Counted from the stretch's first letter, positions 8,444 to 17,893 are shown. The stretch is DNA of 33,937 nucleotides from CAYOFK01 sp964403185 (GCA_964403185.1 CAYOFK010000006.1:1-33937); one strand, 5' to 3'. Program-made: numbers and translations. Notes: generated from the letters alone by a model not told the origin.

Positions 8444-9703
8444 TTATTGCCGGACGATCTGGTCAGCAGGAACAATCTTATAAAGTTTATCTGAGCGCCG
8501 CACCGGCGTTTCAACGGGGATTGAGCAACAATCCCCTTTTTTTGTTGTGGCAACTTGTTTCAGATCTACCCTGATTTCCGTAACCAATGTCTGAATGACA
8601 CCCGTTGTTGGTCCGGTGATTAAAATGGAATCTCCCACCCGAAGCTCCCCGGTTTCTATTATAAATTCTGCCACCCCGATTTTATTGAAGTAATTGTTGC
8701 CTTTCCCAAGGTAGATCTTGCGGCGGGTTGCCTGTGAGCCGTATCTGTGACTCCATTCGCCCAATCGTTGCCCCAGATAATAGCCATCCCAGAACCCCCT
8801 GTTGAACACTGTTGCCAGCCGCTCATTCCATGCGTTGATACGCTGGGAATTATAACTTCCATCTTCTAAAGCACATACGGCTTCATCATAGCAACTCACA
8901 ACAGTGTGCACATATTCCGGTGACCTGGCCCGCCCTTCAATTTTTAAAACCCGTATCCCTGCATCGAGAACCTTATTGAGAAAGTGAATGGTTTTTAAAT
9001 CCTTTGGCGACATGATGTATTCATTTTCCATTTCCAGTTCATTGCCTGTTTCTTTTTCAGTAACAATATAGGGTTTGCGGCATGTTTGCTGGCAGGCGCC
9101 TTTGTTTGCAGAAGCATTATTTTCATGAAGGCTCAGGTAACACTTGCCCGACACAGCCATACACAACGCACCATGGGCAAATAACTCCAGCTGAACAAGA
9201 TTCCCCGAAGGCCCTGTAATTTGTTCATTGATAATGGTTTCGTGGATCTTATGTATGTGGTCAAGGTGTAATTCGCGGGCCAGCACTACCACATCTGCCC
9301 ATTGGGCAAAGAACTTTAAGGCGGCAATATTGGATATGTTTAGTTGCGTTGAGATATGCACTTCTGATCTTTTCTTACGGGCTTCCAGTATGACTGCCTG
9401 GTCAGAAGCGATTACAGCTGTAATACCGGCCATTGCGGCAGCTTCAAGGATTTTCTGCATCACAGGAAGGTCCTGGTCGTACAAGACTGTATTAAGCGTG
9501 AGGTAAGATTTTACTTTTTTTTCATTACAAATACTCACAATTGTCTGCAGGTCTCCGGTGGTGAAATTCTTTGAAGAAACAGCCCTCATATTAAGATGCC
9601 TCACACCAAAATATACAGAATCTGCCCCCGCTTTAATGGCTGCCTGCAGGGATTCGAACGACCCTGCCGGAGCCATTATTTCAATCATTTTTCTTGTTAT
9701 CAT
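8444..9703 (-). CDS. trhP: Peptidase U32 family protein, TrhP (YegQ)-like tRNA hydroxylation protein
   Basis: A 419-residue protein of the U32 family. Members once called collagenase-like proteases include TrhP, which makes 5-hydroxyuridine at tRNA U34, and RlhA, which acts on 23S rRNA. The TIM-barrel N-terminus starts with MAPAGS and has VYFGV. The four Fe-S-type cysteines are C181 (HGALCM), C188 (GKC), C204 (GAC) and C208 (QTC), followed by LKIEGRARSPEYV. The C-terminal beta-barrel is about 325-419. Size and C-terminal domain fit TrhP better than RlhA, but the exact substrate is inferred. It overlaps the upstream kinase gene by 4 bases (ATGA), so the two are translationally coupled. An alternative start is Met6 (9688). 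Its 3' end contains, on the opposite strand, a terminator for the converging gene. Confidence 0.85.
   Translation of the reverse strand: MITRKMIEIMAPAGSFESLQAAIKAGADSVYFGVRHLNMRAVSSKNFTTGDLQTIVSICNEKKVKSYLTLNTVLYDQDLPVMQKILEAAAMAGITAVIASDQAVILEARKKRSEVHISTQLNISNIAALKFFAQWADVVVLARELHLDHIHKIHETIINEQITGPSGNLVQLELFAHGALCMAVSGKCYLSLHENNASANKGACQQTCRKPYIVTEKETGNELEMENEYIMSPKDLKTIHFLNKVLDAGIRVLKIEGRARSPEYVHTVVSCYDEAVCALEDGSYNSQRINAWNERLATVFNRGFWDGYYLGQRLGEWSHRYGSQATRRKIYLGKGNNYFNKIGVAEFIIETGELRVGDSILITGPTTGVIQTLVTEIRVDLKQVATTKKGDCCSIPVETPVRRSDKLYKIVPADQIVRQ
8516..8543 (+). terminator. Factor-independent terminator (+ strand) inside the trhP coding region
   Basis: GGGGATTG (8516-8523), loop AGCAA, CAATCCCC (8529-8536), then seven T (8537-8543). 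This is a perfect 8-bp stem with a U-run on the + strand. It lies 98 bases after the stop of the 236-aa gene and within the antisense 3' part of trhP, where it encodes around residues 390-396 (DCCSIP). Confidence 0.65.
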
Positions 9704-10851
9704 CTATTAAGAATTATCCGCATGACGGTGCCTTTATTCAGCTCCGATTGGTGAACAAAGATCTTTCCTCCATGATACAATTCAATAATGCGCCTGGAAA
9801 GTGACAGCCCCAGGCCCCAGCCACGGTGTTTACTTGTATACCCGGGCTTAAATACTGATTTAAACTTTGATTTCGGAATTCCCCTGCCCGAATCAATAAG
9901 ATCAAGGGTCAGATACCGGGTGTTATGAGTCAGGTGAATGCGGACAGACCCGGAACCTCCAATGGCATCTATGGCGTTTTTTGAGAGGTTTTCAATAACC
10001 CATTCAAACAGCGGAGTGTTTAACGGAACCAGTACCTGATCTTTTTCAGAGAAATTGAAATCAACAATCACATTTTTTGAAGACCGGGATTTGATGTATG
10101 CAACAGAATTCACGATCACCGGAACAATATTGGTGGGAGACAGGATGGGTTTTGAACCAATTTTTGAAAAGCGATCGGTGATCTTCTCAAGCCGCTTGAT
10201 ATCTTTTTCCAATTCCAGTGTAAATTCTATATTTATATTTCGCATCTTCAGCACATCGAGCCAGCCTATCAATGAAGAAGTTGGCGTTCCAAGCTGGTGT
10301 GCAGTCTCCTTTGAGAGGCCTACCCAAACCTGGTTTTGTTCGGATTTCCGGGCATTGCTAAAAGCCAGATAGGCCACAAAGATGAACAATACAATAATTG
10401 CCAGTTGTATATAGGGGAAGTATTTTAATTGTTCCAGCAAAAGAGAATCCTTATAAAGAATATAATTCCGAGAAGTTTCCCCTAAAACAATCTCAAGCGG
10501 ATCATGCTCAGAGGCCATTTTTTCAATCTGCTTCTGAAGGTATTTGGGATTTCTTAGTTTTTGATGATCGAGGTTTAACGTGGATATGGTATCCCCGGCT
10601 TCATCAACCATAATGACAGGAACCGTGGTATTGTTTTCGATGATCCTGAAAAAAAAATCAATATTCATATCGAGATCTTCAAGGTCAATGATCTCCTGGT
10701 TGGCCCGGGCCCAGAGTTCCATTTTTTTTCGTTCCTCAATTTTTAACCGGTCCACCAACCGGCTGGTATACCATAACGAGCTCACACCGATGAGGGCTGC
10801 AGTGATGAACAGCAATAATTTCCATCTGATCTTATTTGAATAAATATTCAA
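9700..10851 (-). CDS. Membrane sensor histidine kinase
   Basis: A 383-residue kinase. TM1 is about residues 11-29, a short periplasmic region about 30-145, and TM2 about 146-165. The H-box is KETAHQLGTPTSSLIGWLD with phospho-acceptor H185, a form common in Bacteroidota. The HATPase domain has N292 (NLSKNAIDAI), D320 (LIDSGRGIP) and the G2 box RGWGLGLSLSRRIIELYHGG. No receiver domain is fused and no response regulator gene is next to it, so its partner lies elsewhere. The stop overlaps the trhP start by 4 bases; the AsmA-like gene ends 62 bases upstream. It is probably part of the minus-strand run TPR phosphatase-pepE-asmA-kinase-trhP. Confidence 0.92.
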   Translation of the reverse strand: MNIYSNKIRWKLLLFITAALIGVSSLWYTSRLVDRLKIEERKKMELWARANQEIIDLEDLDMNIDFFFRIIENNTTVPVIMVDEAGDTISTLNLDHQKLRNPKYLQKQIEKMASEHDPLEIVLGETSRNYILYKDSLLLEQLKYFPYIQLAIIVLFIFVAYLAFSNARKSEQNQVWVGLSKETAHQLGTPTSSLIGWLDVLKMRNINIEFTLELEKDIKRLEKITDRFSKIGSKPILSPTNIVPVIVNSVAYIKSRSSKNVIVDFNFSEKDQVLVPLNTPLFEWVIENLSKNAIDAIGGSGSVRIHLTHNTRYLTLDLIDSGRGIPKSKFKSVFKPGYTSKHRGWGLGLSLSRRIIELYHGGKIFVHQSELNKGTVMRIILNR

Positions 10852-10913
10852 GTTATTGCGGTATTAGATGCCTGTTTTTCTGCTACTTAAAGATAGTGTT
10901 TCTTGCCGGTCAT

Positions 10914-13565
10914 TTAAAAGTATATTTCATTAATTCCGGCAGTGTCCGGAAGGCTGTCCATTTCTTCCGGGATGATGTTAAAATTTTTCTGACCAAACAT
11001 TTTTACGGTATCTGCAGTGATAGAATCAGCCTCTTCCCATTTTACAAAAAACTTCTTTTTCTTCCTTACAGGTTGCCAGCCGGCGGAATCTTTCCCGGAA
11101 GTTCTGAATTCATTTATGATGATCTTGCCGATGGTTTGTGCTTCCATTTTCAGATGTTCCTTTGTTGAACGAATCATTTCTTTTTGATCATATGAAACAT
11201 CTGTTTTCCCGGTTTCCCCGTCGATTTTCAGAAAGAGGGAAATCCCTCCCGGGCCATTGTCTTCGACAATTCCAAATTCAGTATTCTCCTTTTTTGCTTT
11301 TTTTGCTCTGGTGGCCAGGATCTCCGACAAGAGGACTTTAATTTTATAGTGAAAACGGTTGTTGAAATGATGCGTTCCTGAGGCGGTTATATTGAAAGCC
11401 GAGGATTCAATATCCATTTGTGGAATGGTGATCATTTCATCCTTAATTAGAATTTCGTTTTCAAGTGTTGAAAACCGGATGTTCCCGAGTTCTGAAACTG
11501 CAATGTATCTCGAAAGACTTTGAATGGGTTCAAATTGAATAAGATGGCCATTTTCAATGGTAATGGCCGCATCGGTAATGATGCTTTTCTTAATGATTTT
11601 CAAATCCGGGGTCCATTCGGAATAAAAGTGCACATCCCCGGAAAGCCGGCCTTTTATGTTGTTGCGGGAAATGAATTGTTGTCCAAAATCATTAAATGAA
11701 TAGAACAGGTCGGTGATGTCAATACGGTCCAGCTTAGCATATACACGGGTTTCCATCAGCCCGGCAGTTTGTTTCAGAGCAATACCGTTTCCGGAAACGT
11801 TTCCCTGCATGGAGATGAACGAGAGTGAATCCAGGAACAGGAATCCCGGTTCATAGAATAACAACCCCTGGAAATTTTCCGCTTCGAATTTAAAAAACTT
11901 AAATTCCTGTATATGAACATCAATATTGGCAACTATATTTTCTGGAAACCGGACGATCTTTCTGTTAATTTTTTGTACAGCAGTGTCTGCTCTTTCGGGC
12001 AACAGGAGATTTAAATCAAATGACGGGGAATGCAGGGAAGCTTTTAACAGCAGAGGTTCCTTTTTGCCATTTATAAAAGACAGGACATTACGCACCTCAC
12101 CACTGATTGATACCGGATTATCATTGATGTTCAGAGCTACATTATCCAGCCAGAGATGTTTCCCAAGCATGATGCTTCCGGATATTGAGGAATACAAAAC
12201 CGGACTTTTACCGGTTTTTAAGAAAACATCATGAAGTTCGATATGACCTACCGGATCAAAGATCTCAAGGTCTTTAAATGTGGCTCCCTTAAGGTCTTTT
12301 AATCTTCCTGAGAGCCGCACGTTAGTGTGTATGTTTCCACCGATACGTTCCACATGTTTAAATTGCAGGAGATGATTCAACTTATCCAGGCTCAGGGTTC
12401 CGGATACTGCACATTCGAGGAAGGGATTATTAAAATCTTTCAATTGAAAAGTTCCGGTGATTTCCTCATCATTAAAAAGGGCAGTGAACCGGCTGATTGA
12501 AACCCCGCCCGGGATATCAGGTGTTATTTTTGTTCCGGTGAAAGTGCCATTCAGGAAAATATTTTCAATGGACACACCGGAAACTTTGTCTTTTATTGAA
12601 CCATTGCTAACAGTATAACTAAACTGAACATCAGGCAGGGAGCCATATCCTGCCCTTCCTTTAATATTGCCGGTGAATGCAATCTGCCCTCCGGTTGAAA
12701 ACCTTTGTACTTTATTTTGTATTAATTCGGGGAGAATCATGATGTGGGCAGGGATGTCATTATTGTCACTTTCAACATTAAGATCTAATTCCACGGGCCT
12801 GGATGTTTTAATGCCGCCATCAACCGCCAGTTTCAAGTCTCCGATTCTCAGGAGGAATTTCTCCAGGTTTAAGTTTGATGCATAGGCATACAACCGGCCA
12901 TCAATCCGGGCTTCCTGATTTTGGATCCAAACATTGTTATGGTCTTTAATTTCATGTATGAACAGGTTCCCCCTGGTGTTCAGTACAGACTGCAATTGCC
13001 GGTATGATGATTTCATGTCTTCTGCCTGGATATCCAGCAAAAATTTTGCAGGAATGCTGGTAAACCGGTAGCGTATGTTTTTCAGCACCAATTGCTTCAC
13101 ATTCAGGATCATACCGGATGAATCAGCTTTTTGGCGTGGCGAAAGGATTTCATAATTCTTGTTTCTGTTTTGATCCACAGCCATATGTATCACACCATCC
13201 CTGATGGTCAGGCGGTTGAATACCAGGGTTCTTTTAAGTAATCCCAGGGAGTTCAGGCTGAAGCTAAGCGACCTGACAAACAGCAGGGTATCCGGATTCA
13301 TGCCGCGGATTGTTTCAGGTTTGAAATGGGGTGTTGATGCAATAAAAACATCGGAAAAATGTGCCGTGAGATTCGGGAAATTCCGAAAAAAACGGATAGT
13401 GATGTTCCCGGCCTCCACACCAACAGTGAGCTCTTTATTTAATTCAGCGATCAATCTTGCTGTAATTTGGTCTTCCCGGGTAATCACCAGGATGCTTCCT
13501 GCGGCAATGACCAGCAACAGGAAGGCCAGCAGAAACAGAAACAGCCGTTTAAAGAATCTAAGCAC
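10914..13565 (-). CDS. AsmA-like family inner-membrane/envelope protein
   Basis: An 883-residue protein with one N-terminal membrane anchor (about residues 7-28) and a very long beta-rich periplasmic part, as in the AsmA/TamB/YhdP group of bridge-like proteins. These are thought to move phospholipids or help outer-membrane assembly. N-terminal AsmA signature: the anchor is followed by LIAELNKELTVGVEAGNITIRFFRNFPNLTAHFSDV. Many repeats of the style 'LxLxDVxLxI..NPVSISGEV' follow. The AsmA-like C-terminal region is about 620-780, and the tail about 835-850 is Lys-rich (RKKKKFF). The start lies 6 bases after the pepE stop, so the two are co-transcribed. Specific cargo is unknown. Confidence 0.85.
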   Translation of the reverse strand: MLRFFKRLFLFLLAFLLLVIAAGSILVITREDQITARLIAELNKELTVGVEAGNITIRFFRNFPNLTAHFSDVFIASTPHFKPETIRGMNPDTLLFVRSLSFSLNSLGLLKRTLVFNRLTIRDGVIHMAVDQNRNKNYEILSPRQKADSSGMILNVKQLVLKNIRYRFTSIPAKFLLDIQAEDMKSSYRQLQSVLNTRGNLFIHEIKDHNNVWIQNQEARIDGRLYAYASNLNLEKFLLRIGDLKLAVDGGIKTSRPVELDLNVESDNNDIPAHIMILPELIQNKVQRFSTGGQIAFTGNIKGRAGYGSLPDVQFSYTVSNGSIKDKVSGVSIENIFLNGTFTGTKITPDIPGGVSISRFTALFNDEEITGTFQLKDFNNPFLECAVSGTLSLDKLNHLLQFKHVERIGGNIHTNVRLSGRLKDLKGATFKDLEIFDPVGHIELHDVFLKTGKSPVLYSSISGSIMLGKHLWLDNVALNINDNPVSISGEVRNVLSFINGKKEPLLLKASLHSPSFDLNLLLPERADTAVQKINRKIVRFPENIVANIDVHIQEFKFFKFEAENFQGLLFYEPGFLFLDSLSFISMQGNVSGNGIALKQTAGLMETRVYAKLDRIDITDLFYSFNDFGQQFISRNNIKGRLSGDVHFYSEWTPDLKIIKKSIITDAAITIENGHLIQFEPIQSLSRYIAVSELGNIRFSTLENEILIKDEMITIPQMDIESSAFNITASGTHHFNNRFHYKIKVLLSEILATRAKKAKKENTEFGIVEDNGPGGISLFLKIDGETGKTDVSYDQKEMIRSTKEHLKMEAQTIGKIIINEFRTSGKDSAGWQPVRKKKKFFVKWEEADSITADTVKMFGQKNFNIIPEEMDSLPDTAGINEIYF

Positions 13566-13571
13566 AGCAGA

Positions 13572-14276
13572 TCAGAATAAAAACTGCAGGTCAGAAGTTC
13601 CATCCACTTCAACCGGGGTTGTGCCGTACTTAAAGATACGGGCTTTTCGCGGGCCGAGTAGTTTTAACTTTTCGTTTTCATACCAAAGCATGGTTCCTTC
13701 TCTCAACCCCACGACATAGACATCCTGATTGATCTCAATAAATTCTTCAATACGCATCTCGCGGGTTTCCCCTGCATGGCCATCAGGATTAGCGTCAAGG
13801 TAATGGGGATTGATCTGGAAGGGGACCAGGTTGCACACTGCGAAAGTTTCAGGTTGGGCTATGGGCATGTCATTGGTAGTTTTGATGGTTGGGCAAACCA
13901 CATTGGAACCCGCGCTCCAGCCAATATATGGGATGCCTTCTTTCACTCTGCCGGCTATGGGTTCTATCAATTCATATTCCTGCATTAACCGTGTGAGTTC
14001 CCAGGTATTGCCTCCCCCAATAACAATGGCTTCAGCTTCCATAACGGCCTGGACCGGATCCAGGAACCGGTGTATGGATCTGGCATCGTGGCCCAGTTCA
14101 TTGAACCGTTCACGGACCTTTTGTTCATAGTCGTTGTAAGAAAAAGTGACGGCGGCATAGGGAATGAACAGACAGGTTTTTTTTTCGGTTCCCAGGAATT
14201 CCCTGATTTGTTTTTTGGGATGATCCAGATACGCTTCTCCGGCATTTGTAGAGTTACTTATCAATAATAGTTTCAT
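13572..14276 (-). CDS. pepE: Dipeptidase E (alpha-aspartyl dipeptidase, family S51)
   Basis: A 234-residue cytoplasmic serine peptidase that hydrolyses dipeptides with N-terminal Asp. The nucleophile S121 sits in GWSAGSN, with D136 (TTNDMPI) and H158 (NPHYL); these correspond one-to-one to the Ser120/Asp135/His157 triad of the Salmonella enzyme. GGGNTWELTRLMQ (88-99) is the other family signature. Length equals the family norm (about 230). It sits 43 bases after the TPR/SpoIIE gene and 6 bases before the AsmA-like gene, so it is probably an operon member without a clear functional link. Confidence 0.95.
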   Translation of the reverse strand: MKLLLISNSTNAGEAYLDHPKKQIREFLGTEKKTCLFIPYAAVTFSYNDYEQKVRERFNELGHDARSIHRFLDPVQAVMEAEAIVIGGGNTWELTRLMQEYELIEPIAGRVKEGIPYIGWSAGSNVVCPTIKTTNDMPIAQPETFAVCNLVPFQINPHYLDANPDGHAGETREMRIEEFIEINQDVYVVGLREGTMLWYENEKLKLLGPRKARIFKYGTTPVEVDGTSDLQFLF

Positions 14277-14319
14277 ACTCGTTTTATAAATAGTTTGGAA
14301 TATATGTTCGTTAATAGTA

Positions 14320-16644
14320 TCATGCGATCCTGATACCGATAATCAGAATGTCATCCACCTGCTCCTGGTTGCCTTTCCAGTCCAGGAACGACTGGTTGAG
14401 GGCTGCCTCCTGATCATTTGTTGTTTCAGGACTGTTTTTCAATAAGAAGTCTCTCAGATTTTTGTGCATAAATTTTTTTGATTTCGGGCCTCCGAACTGA
14501 TCGGCAAATCCGTCTGAGAACAGGTAAATCATATCTCCTTTTTTGAGGTCTGTTTCATATTTGGTATAGCGCCGGTCCGGGTATTCTCTGAAAGACCCGA
14601 TAGAAAGTCTGTCTGGTTTTTGCACCAGCATTTCACCGTTACGGGCCACCCAGAGTGGGTTATAGGCTCCGGAGAATTCAAGTTTGCGGGCTTTTTGATC
14701 AATCCTGCATAAAGCCAGATCCATGCTGTCACGCAAAGCCTCAGTTTCATAATCCTTGAACATCCGGTCGCTGAATCCCCGGTTAAGATAGTCAAGCAGG
14801 TCTGCGGGCCGGATTTCATGATTTTCTTTCAGTGTGGTATTCAGAAGATTGAATCCAAGAAGGGAAATAAAAGCACCGGGCACCCCATGGCCTGTGGCAT
14901 CAACGGCAGCGACATAGGAGTAGCGTCCATCCTGCCCGAACCAAAAGAAATCACCGCTGACAATATCTTTAGGGCGGTAGAAAATAAAAACGTCATCAAA
15001 GATCTCTCTGATAAAATCCGGATGAGGCAACAGGGCATTCTGTATGTTCTTTGCATAGCGGATACTGGCAGTGATTTCCTGGTTCTTTTTTTCAATTTCT
15101 TCTTTTTGTGCAGTCAGCACCACATTGGCTTTTCGTTTTTGTATATAGCTCCGGTAAATGGCCATTGCCAGCAAAAATAAAAGAATAAAACCACCCAAAA
15201 TGGCATTTCTCTGGAAATTGCGTTGTTTAATCTCAGCTTCTATACGCGCCAGTTCGGCATCCTTAACCATCAGCTCTTTTTCTTTCTGGTCTGTCTGGTA
15301 CTTCGTTTCCAGTTCGGCGATCTGGTTGTGGATGACCACTGTATAAAGGGAATCTTTTATTTCCTGGTAAATGATATAATTCCGCAAGGAGTTTTCATAA
15401 TCTCCAAGTTTATCATACACGACAGCTAATTTTTGATGAACGGATTGTTTGGTGTCCGGCAAATTACTCTCGTCACACAATTTGAGACTTTGCTTGAGAA
15501 AATCCAGGCTCGTTGGATATTCTTTCAGAGTTAAATACACGGAACCAAGAAGAAAAAAATCCCGGGCAATGCCTTTAACATTTCCTATCTCCTGGTTTAT
15601 AAGAAGGGATTGGTTAAAATAATCCAGGGCCTGCAGGCTGTCAAATTTCATATATAATTCACCTATATAGTTCAGGGTATTGGCAACTCCCTTTGGGTTC
15701 CCTAATTCCTGTTCAATAGCCAAAGCTTCATCAAAATACTTTTTTGCGGCCTCAATACTATCCTGTTCGGATTTAATAGATCCGATATTCCTGAGGGAGG
15801 AGGCCATGCCGCCGGGATCATCCTTATCGCGTTGGATATCGAGAGCTTGCCTGAAATATCGTTCTGACTGGTCGTGGTTTTTCAGGAATCCATAAAGTTC
15901 TCCGATATTATGGTAAGACACACTCAATGTCTGGACATTATTCACCTCTGTCCATAAGGAAGCTGCCTCAAGATAGTACTCAAGGGCTTTTTCATAATCG
16001 GCCCAGATAGAATAGATCTCTCCAAGATTGTTCAGTGAATTGGCCATGCCCTGTTTATCATTCAGTATTTTTTTTATTTCATAGGAACTTTGGTAATTCA
16101 TTACAGCGTTGGGATAATCCCCGCGGTACTTATTGATTTCACCTATATTATTAAGTGTATTTGAAACTCCCTGTTTATCATTCAGTTGTTCTTTTATCTC
16201 AAGTGATTTTTTATAATATTCAAGGGCCTGGCTGTAGTTGCTTCTACGGCTGTTGATAATCCCCAGGTTGTTATATGCATCTGCAATTCCCTTTAAAAAA
16301 CCAATTTCTTCACTAATTCTCAGCGAGTTAAATAAATTTTTTTCAGCCTGTTCATAATCTCCCTGAAAAAACCAGATGGTTCCGGTATTTTTAAGAGCGA
16401 TGGCTTTTTCCCTGGGTTTATTTTGATTTGCTGCCAAAGTTATGGCCTCTTTTGCATAATCTTTGGCTTTTTCCATATCAACCGACATGTAAGCACGGGT
16501 CAATTGATGCAAGAGATCAAACCGTTCCTGTTTGCGTGCTTTTTTCAGGGCATTTTCCAGGCTGTCGGTTATGCCCTGTCCGCCAGCCTGAGAGCTTAAG
16601 GAAAAAATCAGAATTATAAAGCTGAATAACAACCGTTTAGACAT
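14320..16644 (-). CDS. TPR-repeat membrane protein with C-terminal SpoIIE/PP2C phosphatase domain
   Basis: A 774-residue signalling protein. Signal peptide about residues 1-22; roughly nine 40-residue tetratricopeptide repeats about 40-435 (repeating theme SNTLNNIGEI / ANSLNNLGEI / ANTLNYIGEL); a coiled-coil about 440-475; one TM about 481-498; a second coiled-coil about 505-530; then a PP2C-type Ser/Thr phosphatase domain of the SpoIIE class about 545-774. Metal-binding aspartates appear intact: D565 (SGDFFW), D582 (VDATGHG), D711 (FSDG) and D764/D765 (QVDDILI). The TPR array should be periplasmic and the phosphatase cytoplasmic, so it can pass an envelope signal inside, perhaps to an anti-anti-sigma (STAS) protein not present here. 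It appears to start the minus-strand operon leading to pepE and asmA. Confidence 0.92.
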   Translation of the reverse strand: MSKRLLFSFIILIFSLSSQAGGQGITDSLENALKKARKQERFDLLHQLTRAYMSVDMEKAKDYAKEAITLAANQNKPREKAIALKNTGTIWFFQGDYEQAEKNLFNSLRISEEIGFLKGIADAYNNLGIINSRRSNYSQALEYYKKSLEIKEQLNDKQGVSNTLNNIGEINKYRGDYPNAVMNYQSSYEIKKILNDKQGMANSLNNLGEIYSIWADYEKALEYYLEAASLWTEVNNVQTLSVSYHNIGELYGFLKNHDQSERYFRQALDIQRDKDDPGGMASSLRNIGSIKSEQDSIEAAKKYFDEALAIEQELGNPKGVANTLNYIGELYMKFDSLQALDYFNQSLLINQEIGNVKGIARDFFLLGSVYLTLKEYPTSLDFLKQSLKLCDESNLPDTKQSVHQKLAVVYDKLGDYENSLRNYIIYQEIKDSLYTVVIHNQIAELETKYQTDQKEKELMVKDAELARIEAEIKQRNFQRNAILGGFILLFLLAMAIYRSYIQKRKANVVLTAQKEEIEKKNQEITASIRYAKNIQNALLPHPDFIREIFDDVFIFYRPKDIVSGDFFWFGQDGRYSYVAAVDATGHGVPGAFISLLGFNLLNTTLKENHEIRPADLLDYLNRGFSDRMFKDYETEALRDSMDLALCRIDQKARKLEFSGAYNPLWVARNGEMLVQKPDRLSIGSFREYPDRRYTKYETDLKKGDMIYLFSDGFADQFGGPKSKKFMHKNLRDFLLKNSPETTNDQEAALNQSFLDWKGNQEQVDDILIIGIRIA

Positions 16645-16711
16645 GATTTAAAGGCATGTATGACTATGGGTTATAATTTTTATAAAGATAGAAAAATAAA
16701 ATCCGAACCCT

Positions 16712-16759
16712 ATAAAAAAAGGGCTGTCTCAATTTGTTTTGAGACAGCCCTTTTTTTAT
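16712..16759. terminator. Perfect bidirectional factor-independent terminator
   Basis: A 21-bp perfect inverted repeat (16712-16732 with 16739-16759) and a 6-base loop. The core is GGGCTGTCTCAA / TTGAGACAGCCC, flanked by seven A on one side and seven T on the other, so it has a U-run on either strand. It lies between the end of the lipoprotein gene (minus) and the start of the TPR/SpoIIE gene (minus), where it should stop transcription from the former. Confidence 0.85.
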
Positions 16760-16784
16760 GTTAGTGTCAGTGTTTACTGAGCAC

Positions 16785-17855
16785 TTAAAACTTGATGGTC
16801 ATGTTGGTAATATCGAGGGGGGCCCAGGGATCAAAACCGGATAAATTGATGAATTCAGTGGTAAATCCCGGCGTATTCGGAATGTTATTATCATTAGAAA
16901 CAAAGCCGTTTAGGCCTACGAAATAAGCAGCCCCCCGGGCATTTTGCAGGTAATAGTCAAGCACAGGCTGTGTCACAGTGACATAGGCAGTAGTGATCTC
17001 AGACTCAAGCACTTTATCCATGGAATATTGGGTCCAAAGATCGGGCATCCCTGTATTTGGCAGGGTGGTTGGAGGCAAGGCACATCTGGCCACGGCAATA
17101 TCCAGGTTGATGTTATTTTTACCCTTAAAAGACCAGGCCCGGCCACCTGTATGGCTGGCATCAACGAAATAGGCATTCGGATGAATGCTGTTCCCGTAGA
17201 AATACACAATTTCATCTTTTTGCCCCACAAACATTTTCAGCTTATTCATATAATTGAGCGAGGTGGAATCCATGCCTGTGATCTGAACCAGCATGGTGCG
17301 GTCGAAATTCCGGTCAATTTCCGAATAGTCAATACGGATCAGGGTTTGACGCATGAAAATAGTACGATAGTTCCAGGCTTTGGTGTGCATGATAACTACA
17401 ACTTTCAGCGGATTCAGATTCCAGTACAAGGCCAAAGCTTTTCCGGTAAGGTCATCAGAGATGATCATTTCATAATCCCAGGCAGTGCCTTCAAATTGCA
17501 CCATTTCTTTTACCACCACAGTTTTGGTCCGGTTGTCCAGGTCGCTGGTATATGAAAAATTAATGGGTTTATTGATATTATATCCCTGAATGCTTCTTAA
17601 AGCACTATTGACCATGTCGGCTGAGAATTCTCCAACATACACCAGGGTCCTTAAATGCTGATACAGATCTCTTCCGGATGCAATGCTGTCTGCAAGAATA
17701 AAATTCTTTTTATCAAAATCAGGAACACTTATGGCATCAGAAAGATTAACCTTCACATTTTCGGGAACAATGTCCCCTTTTTCCTTTTTCCGGCAGGCTG
17801 AAAAAAACAGGCCTGCAATGAGGGTAAACAATATAATTCGGCCGTATGTTTTCAT
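16785..17855 (-). CDS. Predicted lipoprotein of unknown function, 356 aa
   Basis: I do not recognise the family. The N-terminus has a basic start, a hydrophobic stretch and a lipobox ending FFSA-C21, so it should be processed by signal peptidase II and lipidated. The residues after the Cys are basic (RKKEK), unlike the acidic export signal of surface lipoproteins in Bacteroidota, which argues for a periplasm-facing anchor. The mature part looks beta-rich, with many aromatic residues and few cysteines. It is followed after about 25 bases by the strong terminator, and preceded by 177 bases with a small hairpin. It is likely its own unit or the end of the upstream run. Confidence 0.8.
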   Translation of the reverse strand: MKTYGRIILFTLIAGLFFSACRKKEKGDIVPENVKVNLSDAISVPDFDKKNFILADSIASGRDLYQHLRTLVYVGEFSADMVNSALRSIQGYNINKPINFSYTSDLDNRTKTVVVKEMVQFEGTAWDYEMIISDDLTGKALALYWNLNPLKVVVIMHTKAWNYRTIFMRQTLIRIDYSEIDRNFDRTMLVQITGMDSTSLNYMNKLKMFVGQKDEIVYFYGNSIHPNAYFVDASHTGGRAWSFKGKNNINLDIAVARCALPPTTLPNTGMPDLWTQYSMDKVLESEITTAYVTVTQPVLDYYLQNARGAAYFVGLNGFVSNDNNIPNTPGFTTEFINLSGFDPWAPLDITNMTIKF

Positions 17856-17893
17856 AACAATTGTTTTATGGTTTGCATATTATTTTTTTACGC

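Noticed and set aside
13204..13719. Open frame of 171 codons opposite the asmA/pepE junction.
   Set aside because: It spans two recognised genes on the other strand and has no signal or domain of its own.
16944..17555. Open frame of 203 codons opposite the lipoprotein gene.
   Set aside because: Rich in His and Ile, as expected for an antisense shadow; the minus-strand gene has a clear lipoprotein signal and is the real one.
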